In this document: one piece after another, positions 8,206 through 16,424 of the stretch
Position numbering within the stretch: the stretch's first letter is position 1
Layout of the letters: each line of letters begins with the position of its first letter
Assembly (NCBI RefSeq): GCF_959020145.1
Contig: NZ_CAUEQY010000014.1
Location: 1-29,573 of the forward strand
Direction of reading: 5' to 3'
Origin: an uncultured Bifidobacterium sp.
GTDB lineage: Bacteria; Actinomycetota; Actinomycetes; Actinomycetales; Bifidobacteriaceae
DNA: 29,573 nucleotides
The notes under the pieces: generated by a model
Told to the model about the DNA's origin: nothing
The model's input: the letters and a program-made list of their open reading frames with translations, nothing else
Database searches by the model: none
Program-made: the position numbers and the translations under genes

Positions 8206-8588
8206 TTTCGTTCGGCTGTCTTTCTGTTCGGCTGTTTTTCCGTTTTGCAGTTTTCAACTACTTTCGAATGCGTTTCGATTGTTTTCCGAAAGTTCCGCAC
8301 GATTCGGCAATGTGGATGATCACGTTGTGGACATACGGTATGTAAAAACCGACGCACGAAAAAATACGAAATCGAAAGTAAAAAGACGAAAATAGTATTG
8401 CTATATAGGGGGTATATGAAAAAAATAGGAGAAAAATGATTGAAAATCGAAATTCGTTGGAAATGTTACGAAAATGCAGTTGACGGATTGTGTGTTGGGG
8501 TGGGTATGGTAATGGACGGAAACGTGAGCTGCATAGGGGAGTCGGTCCTACCGGACTGATGCAGAATGCTTGTTGGAAAGGGGCATCT
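8206..8588 (+). promoter_or_regulatory. AT-rich intergenic control region of the Lrp/AsnC gene
   Basis: No convincing gene lies here. From about 8344 to 8475 the sequence is full of short A-tracts, so it is probably curved. Two palindromes stand out, ACATAC-G-GTATGT (8331-8343) and ATATA-GGGGG-TATAT (8402-8416). A possible promoter is TTGACG (8480-8485) with TATGGT (8505-8510), at a long 19-bp spacing. The leader after it can form a hairpin with outer stem CTGCAT (8529-8534)/ATGCAG (8559-8564). The ribosome binding site is GGAAAGGGG (8575-8583). Lrp/AsnC genes are often autoregulated, so the palindromes may be its own operators. Confidence 0.5.
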
Positions 8589-9065
8589 ATGACAGGCAAT
8601 GGCAACGAACCCGACACCACGCATGCGAGCGTGGGCCAATTCGACGATATCGACGAGACCATTCTCAGCATGCTGGAGAAAGACGGCCGCGCTACGCTGT
8701 CTCAGCTTTCGGACGCTACGGAACTGTCGATTTCCGCGGTGCAATCGCGCGTGCAGAAACTGGAACGTCGTAATGTGATTCTCGGCTACAAGGCCGTTAT
8801 CGACGATGAAAAGCGTGGCCTCGCCGTACGTGCCTACATTGCGGTCACGCCGATCGATTATTCCAAGGAAGCCGAGATTCCCGCCAAATTGCAGGATATC
8901 GAAGGCATCATGTCGTGCGATTCCGTGGCTGGGTCACCCAGCTACATGCTGACCGTGCGCGCAGCCTCGCCAAGCAAGCTTGAGGATCTGCTGAACGTCA
9001 TCCACCAAACGGTGCCGGTGAGCACGGAAACCACGATTGTGCTGCAACGGTACTTCTCCAAGTGA
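8589..9065 (+). CDS. Lrp/AsnC family transcriptional regulator
   Basis: A 158-residue DNA-binding protein with the two-part Lrp/AsnC layout. An N-terminal winged helix-turn-helix (residues about 19-65) includes DIDETILSMLEKDGRATLSQ, the recognition helix SISAVQSRVQKLERR, and the linker VILGYKAVIDDEKRGL. A C-terminal RAM/ligand-binding domain (about 75-155) contains IMSCDSVAGSPSYMLTV. These proteins act as feast-famine regulators that sense amino acids; the ligand here is unknown. ATG 8589 was chosen because of GGAAAGGGG 5 nt upstream. The neighbouring chorismate mutase gene, 24 nt downstream, hints at aromatic amino-acid control, but the two may be transcribed separately. Confidence 0.93.
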   Translation: MTGNGNEPDTTHASVGQFDDIDETILSMLEKDGRATLSQLSDATELSISAVQSRVQKLERRNVILGYKAVIDDEKRGLAVRAYIAVTPIDYSKEAEIPAKLQDIEGIMSCDSVAGSPSYMLTVRAASPSKLEDLLNVIHQTVPVSTETTIVLQRYFSK

Positions 9066-9076
9066 CATGCGCGCGG

Positions 9077-9082
9077 TAGTCT
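9077..9082 (+). promoter_or_regulatory. -10 element for leaderless chorismate mutase transcript
   Basis: TAGTCT ends 7 nt before the ATG at 9090, and TTCTCC (9054-9059) lies 17 bp upstream. No Shine-Dalgarno precedes the ATG. This spacing puts the transcription start at or next to the start codon. Confidence 0.5.
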
Positions 9083-9089
9083 TGTACGC

Positions 9090-9503
9090 ATGAGCGATAG
9101 CGAACATGACTGGCTTCGGCCAGAAGAAGAGCATGAAACCGAAACCGTCATCGATGCGGGCACCGCGCAAAGCAATCCCGAGGTCGCCGATGCCGTGGCG
9201 AAAATCGCTGCATTGCGCCAGTCGATCGACAATGTCGACACGGCCATCGTTTCCCTACTGGCGGAACGCTTCAAATACACGTCCCAAGTGGGTGTGCTGA
9301 AAGCCCGCGCGGGTTTCGCGCCGGCCGATTACAAGCGTGAGGATTACCAGATCGAACGGTTGCACCGCATTGCTGTCGATGCCGGGTTGGATCCCGACAT
9401 CGCCGAAATGTATCGCGAATTCGTGGTGACCGAAGCCAAGCGCAGGCATAAGCGTATCGCCGAGAACGGCGTCGATCCGGGTGCGCTCGACGTATTCGCC
9501 TGA
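9090..9503 (+). CDS. Chorismate mutase, AroQ type
   Basis: A 137-residue protein with an all-helical AroQ-type chorismate mutase domain at about 35-125. The first helix reads AALRQSIDNVDTAIVSLLAERF with the active-site Arg. It is followed by SQVGVLKARAG with the conserved Lys, then YKREDYQIERL and a last helix REFVVTEAKRRHKRI. It converts chorismate to prephenate, the entry step to phenylalanine and tyrosine. The first 30 or so residues are acidic and unlike the family core. It is monofunctional, with no prephenate dehydratase or DAHP synthase fusion. The gene follows the Lrp/AsnC regulator by 24 nt, lacks a ribosome binding site and is probably leaderless. Confidence 0.88.
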   Translation: MSDSEHDWLRPEEEHETETVIDAGTAQSNPEVADAVAKIAALRQSIDNVDTAIVSLLAERFKYTSQVGVLKARAGFAPADYKREDYQIERLHRIAVDAGLDPDIAEMYREFVVTEAKRRHKRIAENGVDPGALDVFA

Positions 9504-9601
9504 CCTGTCTGTTTTCCGCGAAATCGTTTCTTGCCGGGGCATGCCGCGCGCTACATTGATTGCTTTGGAACGTTGTTTTGATTGCGATTGAGAGGCTCGG
9601 C

Positions 9602-11731
9602 ATGCGTCGTTCTGTTGCGTTTCGTGCATCTTGTGCCCATCATGCCGATAGCACGCGTGGTGAGCGTGATATGCGTGTGGCGAGTGTCCATCTGCGGCAC
9701 ATGCTGGCTGCGTCCATTGCGGTAACGCTGGTTTCGGCGGCTCCCGTATGCGCGGTCGGGGTTTCGAATGTGGTTGATGCGGTGCGTCGGAACGGCGAGT
9801 ACGTCTCGGCGGTGGCCTCGCACGATGTGATGAGCGCATATGAGTCCGTTGATGAGCCGGGCCGCTTGTATTTGACGAGTGACGCCGCTTCTGCAACTGA
9901 TACGGACATGAATGCAGATGAGGGCGCGACGTCTTCGCAGCGCGTGCCGCAAGAGCGTGTGGAACTGCCGTGGGATATAACGGCGACCTTTACTTTGGAC
10001 GGTCCGACCGTCAGCGCATCCAAGATTTCCGGTGCATCGGGCGTGGTCGGCATCCGCATCGATCTGAAATCGGAACGACCGGAGGAAACGGCTGATCTGA
10101 CGCCGATCGTCGCGTTCACCATTCCCAACCGCGTCGGCAATGACGCGACCTCAGACGAAGGCGTGCTTGTGTTTGCCGGCAATTCGTCGACATTGGTCGC
10201 TGCGGTAGGCAAGCCGGGTGAGGATCTTACGATTCATACGTATGTGACTGCGAAAAACTTCACCATGAGTTCGCTGTCTGTCGCCGCTGTTGCCTGCGAT
10301 TCCGAAAGAACTGGCTGCTATGGCAATCTCACCAGTTTGACCGATCGCGCATCCACATTGGTGGATGGTTTGACGAATGTCGGATCGCAACGCAACCATG
10401 AGCTCATCGCGCAGCTCGAACAACTGCGCGATCATGAAAAGGAGCTTGCCGAAACGACCATCGCCCAGCGTGAGCAGGAACATGAGCAGGCGTTCAACGG
10501 GTATATCGACGCGTACGTCGGCTCGTATACGACGCATCTTTCCGGATCGATTGGCGATACCACGCAACTTACCGCCATTCTCGGCACCGCGGCCGAACTG
10601 AATGGCGATACTGCGGTGGCGCAGTCCGTGGTCGATCTGGCCAACGCGGTCAACGATGTGAGCGCCGCATACCGACATACGGGTGCCGCCGACGCGGTGA
10701 ACGAGGTGATTCGCACCATCGAACAGCGTGGCACATCCGGTTTGGTGGCGGAACTCAACAAGCGTGCGGGCGAGGAGCAGCAGCGTGGCGCCAAGGATTA
10801 CAGTGCCGGCCAGTCGCAGCTTTCTTCGGCGATGATTCCGTATTCCATGGATTTCACCGACGCGTACACCGCTCGGCTTAAGGAATTGGAGGCTTCCGCA
10901 GGTTCGGCGCAAAACTTGGAATCTCAGGCGATTGCGGATGTGCGCAACAGCATTGACGGCAATGAGAAGTTGAAGTCGGCTTCAAGCAAGGTTGACGATG
11001 CGATGCAGGCGTTGGCGGATGCGAGCGAGCACACGGGTCAGGCCAGTGCGTTCCACCAGATCGTGCTTCATTTTGCGGATCAGCTTGATGCAGGTGATGA
11101 TTCGACCAGTTCCGACGATACTGTCGATGGTTCGGAAGTTACGTTGAAGGGGTCTATGGGACTTGCCTCGGCTTCGGAGACGTCGCTTGCGGGCCGTGCC
11201 GAGCGGGCGCGTATCAAGGCCCAACGCAAGGAGGAACGCGCGCAGGCGGATGCGGCCAATCAGCAGAACGCTTCCGACGGTACTGCGGCCAGCTTGGTGG
11301 ACGACAAGAACGCCATCAGCATGGATGATGTGATGAGCTACGCGGGTGGCCTGCGATCGTCATTTGGCGCGGCTGCCGATACCACGTCGAAGAACGTTGC
11401 GAAAGTCGGGGGAGTGGAATCAAAGAAATCCAGCGATGGCGATTCGGTAGATTCCGCATCTGAAAATACTGGAACAACAGGAAAAACCGCATCTTCCGAA
11501 ATGTTGATGACAAGTGCGTTGCCGATTGCAGCATACGGCATTGCTGGTTCCGGAAATCGCACGTTGATTGTGCCTGATAATAGCGATTTGATTGACGAGA
11601 CCGTTGAAATTGCGGCCGCTGCCGAAATATTGCAGCAGGCTTTGCAGAAGCTGTATCCGGATATGCCTGTGCAATCGCAGCCTGCTAAGGCCGCGCAATC
11701 TCAATATCTGCTTGCAGTTCCCGTTTTATAA
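9602..11731 (+). CDS. Large secreted protein of unknown function with coiled-coil regions
   Basis: A protein of 709 residues from ATG 9602, which has GAGAGG 7 nt upstream; ATG 9671 would remove 23 residues and give a more usual signal peptide. A hydrophobic stretch MLAASIAVTLVSAAPVCA (about 34-52) looks like a secretion signal. Residues about 120-230 form a beta-rich domain (DITATFTLDGPTVSASKISG, then VVGIRIDLKSERPEE) that loosely resembles the ectodomain of YhgE/Pip proteins. The middle is helical and Glu/Gln-rich (LIAQLEQLRDHEKELAETTI), then comes an Ala/Ser/Asp-rich part with a short basic run (RAERARIKAQRKEERAQ). No LPXTG motif or C-terminal membrane segments are seen, unlike full YhgE. 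The function is not recognised. A strong terminator follows. Confidence 0.8.
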   Translation: MRRSVAFRASCAHHADSTRGERDMRVASVHLRHMLAASIAVTLVSAAPVCAVGVSNVVDAVRRNGEYVSAVASHDVMSAYESVDEPGRLYLTSDAASATDTDMNADEGATSSQRVPQERVELPWDITATFTLDGPTVSASKISGASGVVGIRIDLKSERPEETADLTPIVAFTIPNRVGNDATSDEGVLVFAGNSSTLVAAVGKPGEDLTIHTYVTAKNFTMSSLSVAAVACDSERTGCYGNLTSLTDRASTLVDGLTNVGSQRNHELIAQLEQLRDHEKELAETTIAQREQEHEQAFNGYIDAYVGSYTTHLSGSIGDTTQLTAILGTAAELNGDTAVAQSVVDLANAVNDVSAAYRHTGAADAVNEVIRTIEQRGTSGLVAELNKRAGEEQQRGAKDYSAGQSQLSSAMIPYSMDFTDAYTARLKELEASAGSAQNLESQAIADVRNSIDGNEKLKSASSKVDDAMQALADASEHTGQASAFHQIVLHFADQLDAGDDSTSSDDTVDGSEVTLKGSMGLASASETSLAGRAERARIKAQRKEERAQADAANQQNASDGTAASLVDDKNAISMDDVMSYAGGLRSSFGAAADTTSKNVAKVGGVESKKSSDGDSVDSASENTGTTGKTASSEMLMTSALPIAAYGIAGSGNRTLIVPDNSDLIDETVEIAAAAEILQQALQKLYPDMPVQSQPAKAAQSQYLLAVPVL

Positions 11732-11761
11732 AAATGTATAAACATAGGATCCAGATACACA

Positions 11762-11807
11762 AAGAGGGGGCCTTCCAATCGTGGAAGATCCCCTCTTAGG
11801 CTTTTTT
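11762..11807 (+). terminator. Rho-independent terminator after the large secreted protein
   Basis: AAGAGGGG (11762-11769) pairs with CCCCTCTT (11790-11797), with an inner stem TTCCA/TGGAA around the tetraloop ATCG. A run of six T follows at 11802-11807. Confidence 0.9.
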
Positions 11808-11826
11808 AGCCGGCTGAGCCGTTAAG

Positions 11827-11897
11827 CAGACAGTCCTGTGGACTGTCTGTAGGTGAAGTGAACGGCTTTGCCACGAAGGCTGCCGGTTTCACCTACA
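11827..11897. other. Tandem inverted repeats between the secreted protein and valS
   Basis: CAGACAGTCC (11827-11836) and GGACTGTCTG (11840-11849) form a perfect 10-bp hairpin with a 3-nt loop. Overlapping it, TGTAGGTGAA (11848-11857) pairs perfectly with TTCACCTACA (11888-11897), and its 30-nt loop itself contains ACGGC and GCCGGT arms. The element may end valS transcription on the minus strand, but no clear U-tract is seen, so its role is open. Confidence 0.6.
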
Positions 11898-11904
11898 GTT
11901 GCCA

Positions 11905-14691
11905 TTAGTTCTTCGGCTTTTTAGCCGGCGGCTCTCCAAGTTCGCTGTCGGCCACAATCACGTCGATGGCGGCTTCGGCATCAGCCTTGGCCTCCTTGAC
12001 GGCTTCCTTGGCTGCTTCGGCGGTTTCCTTGACGGCCTTCAGTGCGGCGGCCGCTCCCATGAAGGAGATGCGTCCGACCACGCGACCGGCCTCGGCGATA
12101 TCGCCCAATGCGCTTTCGATGGATTCGCGCGCTTCATCGGAAACGCCCAGCTGCACGGAAAGGATCGGGGTCTTCATCGAAACCTTGGCCTTCGACTTGA
12201 TGCCACGCAGCGCGGCCAGAGCTTCACCGGCATGGGTGAGCAGCTCCGGGGAGACGGCTGCTGCGGCCGCATCGTACGTTTCAGCCTTCGGCCATGCGGC
12301 GTGGTGCACGGAGCCTTCGCCCTCATGCATCCAGCTCCACACTTCTTCGGTGGCGTACGGCAGGTACGGTGCCAGCAGGCGTGCGAAGGCATCCAAGCCC
12401 AGTCCCAGCGCGGTGCGAGCGGACTTCACGGCCTTCTCGCTCGGCACATGGCCGGTGGAGTCTGCGGTGCCGTATGCACGGTTCTTGACCAGCTCGATGT
12501 AATCGTCGCAGAACTGCCAGAAGTAGTTTTCGATGACTTCCAAAGCCTTGGAATGCTCGTAGTTGTTGAGGCTTTCGGTGGCTTCGCGCACTACGAGGGC
12601 CATCTTGGCCATGGCTGCGCGGTCCAGCGGCTCGGTCACGTCGGCAGGGTTCCAGCTTGCGGTTGCCGGAGCGCCCACATGGTGGTTCTCATCCTCACGG
12701 CCGATGGCCAGTGCGAACTTGGTGGCGTTGAGCAGCTTGATGGCCAAACGGCGGCCGATCTTCATCTGGCCTTCGTCGTAGGTGGCATCCAGGCCCAAAC
12801 GTGCCGCAGCGGCCCAATAACGCACCGCGTCGGCGCCGAACTGCTTGATCGGCTTGTCTGGCACAACTACGTTGCCCTTGGACTTCGACATCTTCTTGTG
12901 ATCCGGATCAAGAATCCATCCAGACAGGGTGGCATTGGCCCACGGCAGACACTTGTTCTCGAGATGCGCGCGATCCACGGTGGAGAACAGCCAGGTGCGG
13001 ATGATGTCCTGACCCTGCGGACGCAGATCCATCGGGAAGGTGGCGTTGAAAATCGCCTGGTTCTCTTCGCCTGGCTCTTCCCAGCGGGTCACGATCTGCG
13101 GGGTGAGCGACGAGGTCGCCCACGTATCCATGATGTCAGGTTCGGCGGTGAAGCCACCGGGCACGTCGCGCTGGTCCTCGCTGTAGCCTTCCGGCACATC
13201 GTCGGTCGGATCGATCGGCAAGCGGTCCTCGCTCGGCACGATCGGATGATCGTAATCGGCGGTGCCATCTTCCTTCACCGGATACCACAGCGGGAACGGC
13301 ACGCCGAAGAAGCGCTGACGGGAGATCAGCCAATCGCCATTCAGGCCGTTCACCCAGTTTTCGTAACGCACGCGCATGAAATCAGGATGGAAGTTCAGTT
13401 CGCGACCGCGTTCGATCAGTTCGGCGTTCAGCTTCTGATCGGTGCCGCCGTTCTTGAGGTACCACTGGCGGGAAGTGACGATTTCGAGCGGCTTGTCACC
13501 CTTCTCGTAGAAGTTCGTCATACGCTTGGTCGGAGTCGGTTCGCCGTCAAGATCGCCGGATTCGCGCAGTGCGTCGACGATGATCTTGCGTGCGGAGAAT
13601 GTCGTCTTGCCGGCGGTTTCCTGGAAGACGCGCTTGCCTTCCTCGTCTTCGATCCAGTCCGGGGTGTCCATCACGATGCGTCCGTTGCGCTGGATGATGG
13701 AACGCAGCGGCAGGTTCAGATCACGCCACCACTCAACGTCGGTCACGTCACCGAACGTACAGCACATGGCGATACCTGCGCCCTTGTCCATTTCCGCGGC
13801 CTTGTGCGCCAGAATCGGCACCTTCACGTGGAACAGCGGGGAGTAGACGTACTGGCCGAAATACGGCTTGTAACGCTCGTCATCCGGGTGCGCGATCAGT
13901 GCGCCGCAGGCTGCCAGCAGTTCCGGACGGGTGGTTTCGATGTAGATCGGAGTGCCGTCTTCGAAGCGGAACGCCACCTTGTGGTAGAAGCCCGGATATT
14001 CGCGGGATTCCAGCTCGGCCTGGGCCACTGCGGTCTGGAAGGTCACATCCCACAGGCCCGGAGCGTCTTTCTGATACGCTTCGCCGCGGGCCAGATTGCG
14101 CAGGAACGCCTTCTGGGCCACGCGCTGCGGGTGCTCGCCGATGGTGTGGTAGGTCTGCGTCCAGTCGATGGACAGGCCGAGGGAACGCCACAGCGCCTCG
14201 AACTGCTTCTCATCCTGGGCGGTGAGCTTCTCGCACAGTTCGATGAAGTTCTTACGGGAGATCGGAACCTGATCCTTGGCGTCGATCTTCTTGCCATCGG
14301 TGCCTTCGAACGGCGGCACGAAATCAGGATCGTACTTGAGGGAGGTGTCCACACGCACGCCGTAATAGTTCTGCACACGGCGTTCGGTTGGCAGGCCGTT
14401 GTCGTCCCAGCCCATCGGGTAGAACACGTCGTAGCCGTTCATGCGCTTGAATCGCGCGATCACATCGGTATGCGTGTACGAGAACACGTGGCCCACGTGC
14501 AGGTGGCCGGAAACGGTGGGCGGCGGGGTGTCGATGGAATACACGGCCTTGCGGTCGCGGGTGCCCTGGAACTTGTAGACTTCGCTTTCGTCCCAGACTT
14601 CGCGCCACTTGTCTTCGAGACCGTCCACGCCGACCTTGTCGGGCAGCGGCGTGAGGTTCGCGTTGATGGTATTATCTTGGCTTTCAGTCAT
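11905..14691 (-). CDS. valS: Valyl-tRNA synthetase
   Basis: A 928-residue class I synthetase that charges tRNA(Val) with valine. The HIGH motif appears as SGHLHVGH near residue 60, following PPPTVSG. KMSKS is exact at about 600-604 (DHKKMSKSKGN). The editing (CP1) domain lies between them, followed by an anticodon-binding domain rich in Trp and Tyr. The C-terminal end is an Ala/Lys/Glu-rich helix and a basic tail ending KKPKN, a short form of the usual coiled-coil arm. ATG 14691 is chosen because a TAGACT hexamer ends 7 nt before it and no Shine-Dalgarno is present; an earlier in-frame ATG at 14721 lies upstream of that hexamer. It is the last gene of the minus-strand block with nth and the solute-binding protein. 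Confidence 0.97.
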   Translation of the reverse strand: MTESQDNTINANLTPLPDKVGVDGLEDKWREVWDESEVYKFQGTRDRKAVYSIDTPPPTVSGHLHVGHVFSYTHTDVIARFKRMNGYDVFYPMGWDDNGLPTERRVQNYYGVRVDTSLKYDPDFVPPFEGTDGKKIDAKDQVPISRKNFIELCEKLTAQDEKQFEALWRSLGLSIDWTQTYHTIGEHPQRVAQKAFLRNLARGEAYQKDAPGLWDVTFQTAVAQAELESREYPGFYHKVAFRFEDGTPIYIETTRPELLAACGALIAHPDDERYKPYFGQYVYSPLFHVKVPILAHKAAEMDKGAGIAMCCTFGDVTDVEWWRDLNLPLRSIIQRNGRIVMDTPDWIEDEEGKRVFQETAGKTTFSARKIIVDALRESGDLDGEPTPTKRMTNFYEKGDKPLEIVTSRQWYLKNGGTDQKLNAELIERGRELNFHPDFMRVRYENWVNGLNGDWLISRQRFFGVPFPLWYPVKEDGTADYDHPIVPSEDRLPIDPTDDVPEGYSEDQRDVPGGFTAEPDIMDTWATSSLTPQIVTRWEEPGEENQAIFNATFPMDLRPQGQDIIRTWLFSTVDRAHLENKCLPWANATLSGWILDPDHKKMSKSKGNVVVPDKPIKQFGADAVRYWAAAARLGLDATYDEGQMKIGRRLAIKLLNATKFALAIGREDENHHVGAPATASWNPADVTEPLDRAAMAKMALVVREATESLNNYEHSKALEVIENYFWQFCDDYIELVKNRAYGTADSTGHVPSEKAVKSARTALGLGLDAFARLLAPYLPYATEEVWSWMHEGEGSVHHAAWPKAETYDAAAAAVSPELLTHAGEALAALRGIKSKAKVSMKTPILSVQLGVSDEARESIESALGDIAEAGRVVGRISFMGAAAALKAVKETAEAAKEAVKEAKADAEAAIDVIVADSELGEPPAKKPKN

Positions 14692-14698
14692 AAACGCT

Positions 14699-14704
14699 AG
14701 TCTA
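14699..14704 (-). promoter_or_regulatory. -10 element for leaderless valS transcript
   Basis: On the minus strand TAGACT is followed by 7 nt (AGCGTTT) and then the valS ATG. No ribosome binding site is present and no good -35 is seen. The 128-nt gap upstream to the solute-binding protein stop also holds a GCGATTG/CAATCGC hairpin (14794-14812) and two copies of AATCGCRRGAAAATCA (14748 and 14807). Confidence 0.6.
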
Positions 14705-14819
14705 GAAAGCGAATGTGACAACTTACGGAACTGCAGCCGAATGCCGAAATCGCAAGAAAATCAGCGCAACACACGGATTGTCCGCAGTGTTCGGCGATTG
14801 ATTGACAATCGCGGGAAAA

Positions 14820-16382
14820 TCACTGCAACTTCACTCTGCTCAACGGCAGCAGACGGTCGGTCAGATTTTTCGGATATCCCTGCAATTGGTCGCTTACCGC
14901 CATGAAATTCTTGCGCGTGTACAGCCAGTCGCTTGCCGCGTTTTCGCTGACGGCGCGTGCATACGTGCGCATGCGTGCCTGATAATCGTCATCATTGGTG
15001 GCCGCCATCGCGTCCGCATATGCCTGCTGCACATCGCCGTTCTCATAATGGAACACGCTTTGGCCGTCGGTGAATACGCTCGCATCGTTTTCGCCGCTCA
15101 TGGTGGTGAGCGCGATATTGTAGGTGCCCGCGTTCATGCGTTCCGTGACTTGCGCCGCGGAATCGAGCACTTCCAGATTGACGCCGATATTGAGCTGTTC
15201 GATCGCCGATTTCACGGTGTTGCCGATCTGCTCATATTCCTTGGGCACCAGCAGATCGATATCGGCGATATAGTATGCGCCGAAATAGCTGCGCATCTGC
15301 TGGCCCTGCTCAAGATTGTAGGGGAACAGTTCGCTCAGATCCTCATACCCGTCTTCCAGCGGGCTTATCGGGCCTCCGAGCGACGAATAGGCGTCCGGAG
15401 CGTCTTTGGCGATGGTCTGCGCGTCGATGGCGTATCTCGTCATTTTGCGGATCTGCTCGTCGGAGAACGGGCTTTCGGTGCCGTTATTGAAGGCGAGCAT
15501 CACTTTGTCGAAGCTGATGCCGCTGTCGGAGTTGATGCCGCTTTGCTGGTTGAGCTCATCGGCGGCAGACGCGCTCAACGGCAATGCCATGCTGATTTTC
15601 TTGGCTTCCATGGCGCTGACCAGCGAATCTTCGGAAGCGTAGTAATACAGCGTTATTTGCGATGCGGCGGCTTTGGTGCCCCAATACGAGTCGTTGCGCT
15701 GCAGCACGATCTGTGTTTTCGACGAGGCTTCCACGGTGAACGGTCCCGATCCCACGGCTTTCTTGCCGTAATTCGCCGTGCTTTCCTCATCGTAAACAAT
15801 GCCGGCACGCCCGCTCAACGCGCGCAGCAGGCACGGATTCGGCTGATTGAGGGTGATGACCACCGTTTTTTCGTCGGGATTGGTGATTTCCTTGAGACTA
15901 CCAAGTTGGTCGGATCCCACGTAATTGTTGTTGATGACGTTTTGCAGCGACCAGACCACGTCGGACGAGTCGAGTTTATGGCCGTTGGCGAAGGTCATGT
16001 TGCTGTTGAGCGTGAACGTGTAGGTCAGTCCGTCGTCGGAAATCTGCCATGATTTCGCGATTGACGGCTGCAGTTTGTTGGTTTCGCTGCGTGACACCAG
16101 GGTTTCGTACACGTTTTCGAGCAGCGCCTGCTCCAGCGCGGTGCCCTGTTCGGTGCGGATGTCGAGCGATTCCGGCGCGCTGCCCTGAATGCCGATGGCC
16201 ACGGAGGAGTCGGAAACGAGCGTGGTGAAGGAGGTAATCGGATTTTTGCGGTTCGTCAGCGACCAGCCCAGCCAGGTCATGACGCTGAGCATGATGGCGA
16301 CGCCGAAAAAGATCAGCCATCGCGTGATTTCGGCTTTCAGCTTGGCTTCCCGCCCGTTTTCTTCTTCCATGGTGTCTTCCAT
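14820..16382 (-). CDS. Membrane-anchored family 5 extracellular solute-binding protein, orphan
   Basis: A 520-residue protein of the SBP_bac_5 family (OppA/DppA-like), which usually feeds peptides or nickel to an ABC importer. Family segments are visible: a Glu/Asn-rich entry with ALLENVYETLVSRSE, SIAKSWQISDDGLTYTFTL, SSDVVWSLQNVI and GSGPFTVE. Instead of a lipoprotein signal with a lipobox Cys it has an acidic N-terminus and one hydrophobic segment, ITRWLIFFGVAIMLSVMTWLGW (about 19-40), which looks like an uncleaved anchor. No permease or ATPase genes adjoin it, so the partner transporter is elsewhere or absent. ATG 16382 is favoured over the codon 21 nt upstream, because TAGACT ends 7 nt before it. 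Confidence 0.85.
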   Translation of the reverse strand: MEDTMEEENGREAKLKAEITRWLIFFGVAIMLSVMTWLGWSLTNRKNPITSFTTLVSDSSVAIGIQGSAPESLDIRTEQGTALEQALLENVYETLVSRSETNKLQPSIAKSWQISDDGLTYTFTLNSNMTFANGHKLDSSDVVWSLQNVINNNYVGSDQLGSLKEITNPDEKTVVITLNQPNPCLLRALSGRAGIVYDEESTANYGKKAVGSGPFTVEASSKTQIVLQRNDSYWGTKAAASQITLYYYASEDSLVSAMEAKKISMALPLSASAADELNQQSGINSDSGISFDKVMLAFNNGTESPFSDEQIRKMTRYAIDAQTIAKDAPDAYSSLGGPISPLEDGYEDLSELFPYNLEQGQQMRSYFGAYYIADIDLLVPKEYEQIGNTVKSAIEQLNIGVNLEVLDSAAQVTERMNAGTYNIALTTMSGENDASVFTDGQSVFHYENGDVQQAYADAMAATNDDDYQARMRTYARAVSENAASDWLYTRKNFMAVSDQLQGYPKNLTDRLLPLSRVKLQ

Positions 16383-16389
16383 GGTGCTG

Positions 16390-16395
16390 AGTCTA
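16390..16395 (-). promoter_or_regulatory. -10 element for leaderless solute-binding protein transcript
   Basis: Minus-strand TAGACT, then CAGCACC, then ATG at 16382. No ribosome binding site is visible. It lies inside the 42-nt gap after nth, showing that this gene has its own promoter. Confidence 0.6.
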
Positions 16396-16424
16396 GTTGG
16401 CACAGGCTACAGCGGGCATGCGCG

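Noticed and set aside
5966..8257. 763-codon open frame on the minus strand opposite rho
   Set aside because: It is the mirror of the biased third-position GC of rho. The translation is His/Val/Leu-rich with no recognisable domain, and rho itself is certain.
11899..14700. 933-codon open frame on the plus strand opposite valS
   Set aside because: Same effect. valS carries HIGH and KMSKS motifs, while the opposite frame shows no domain or ribosome binding site.
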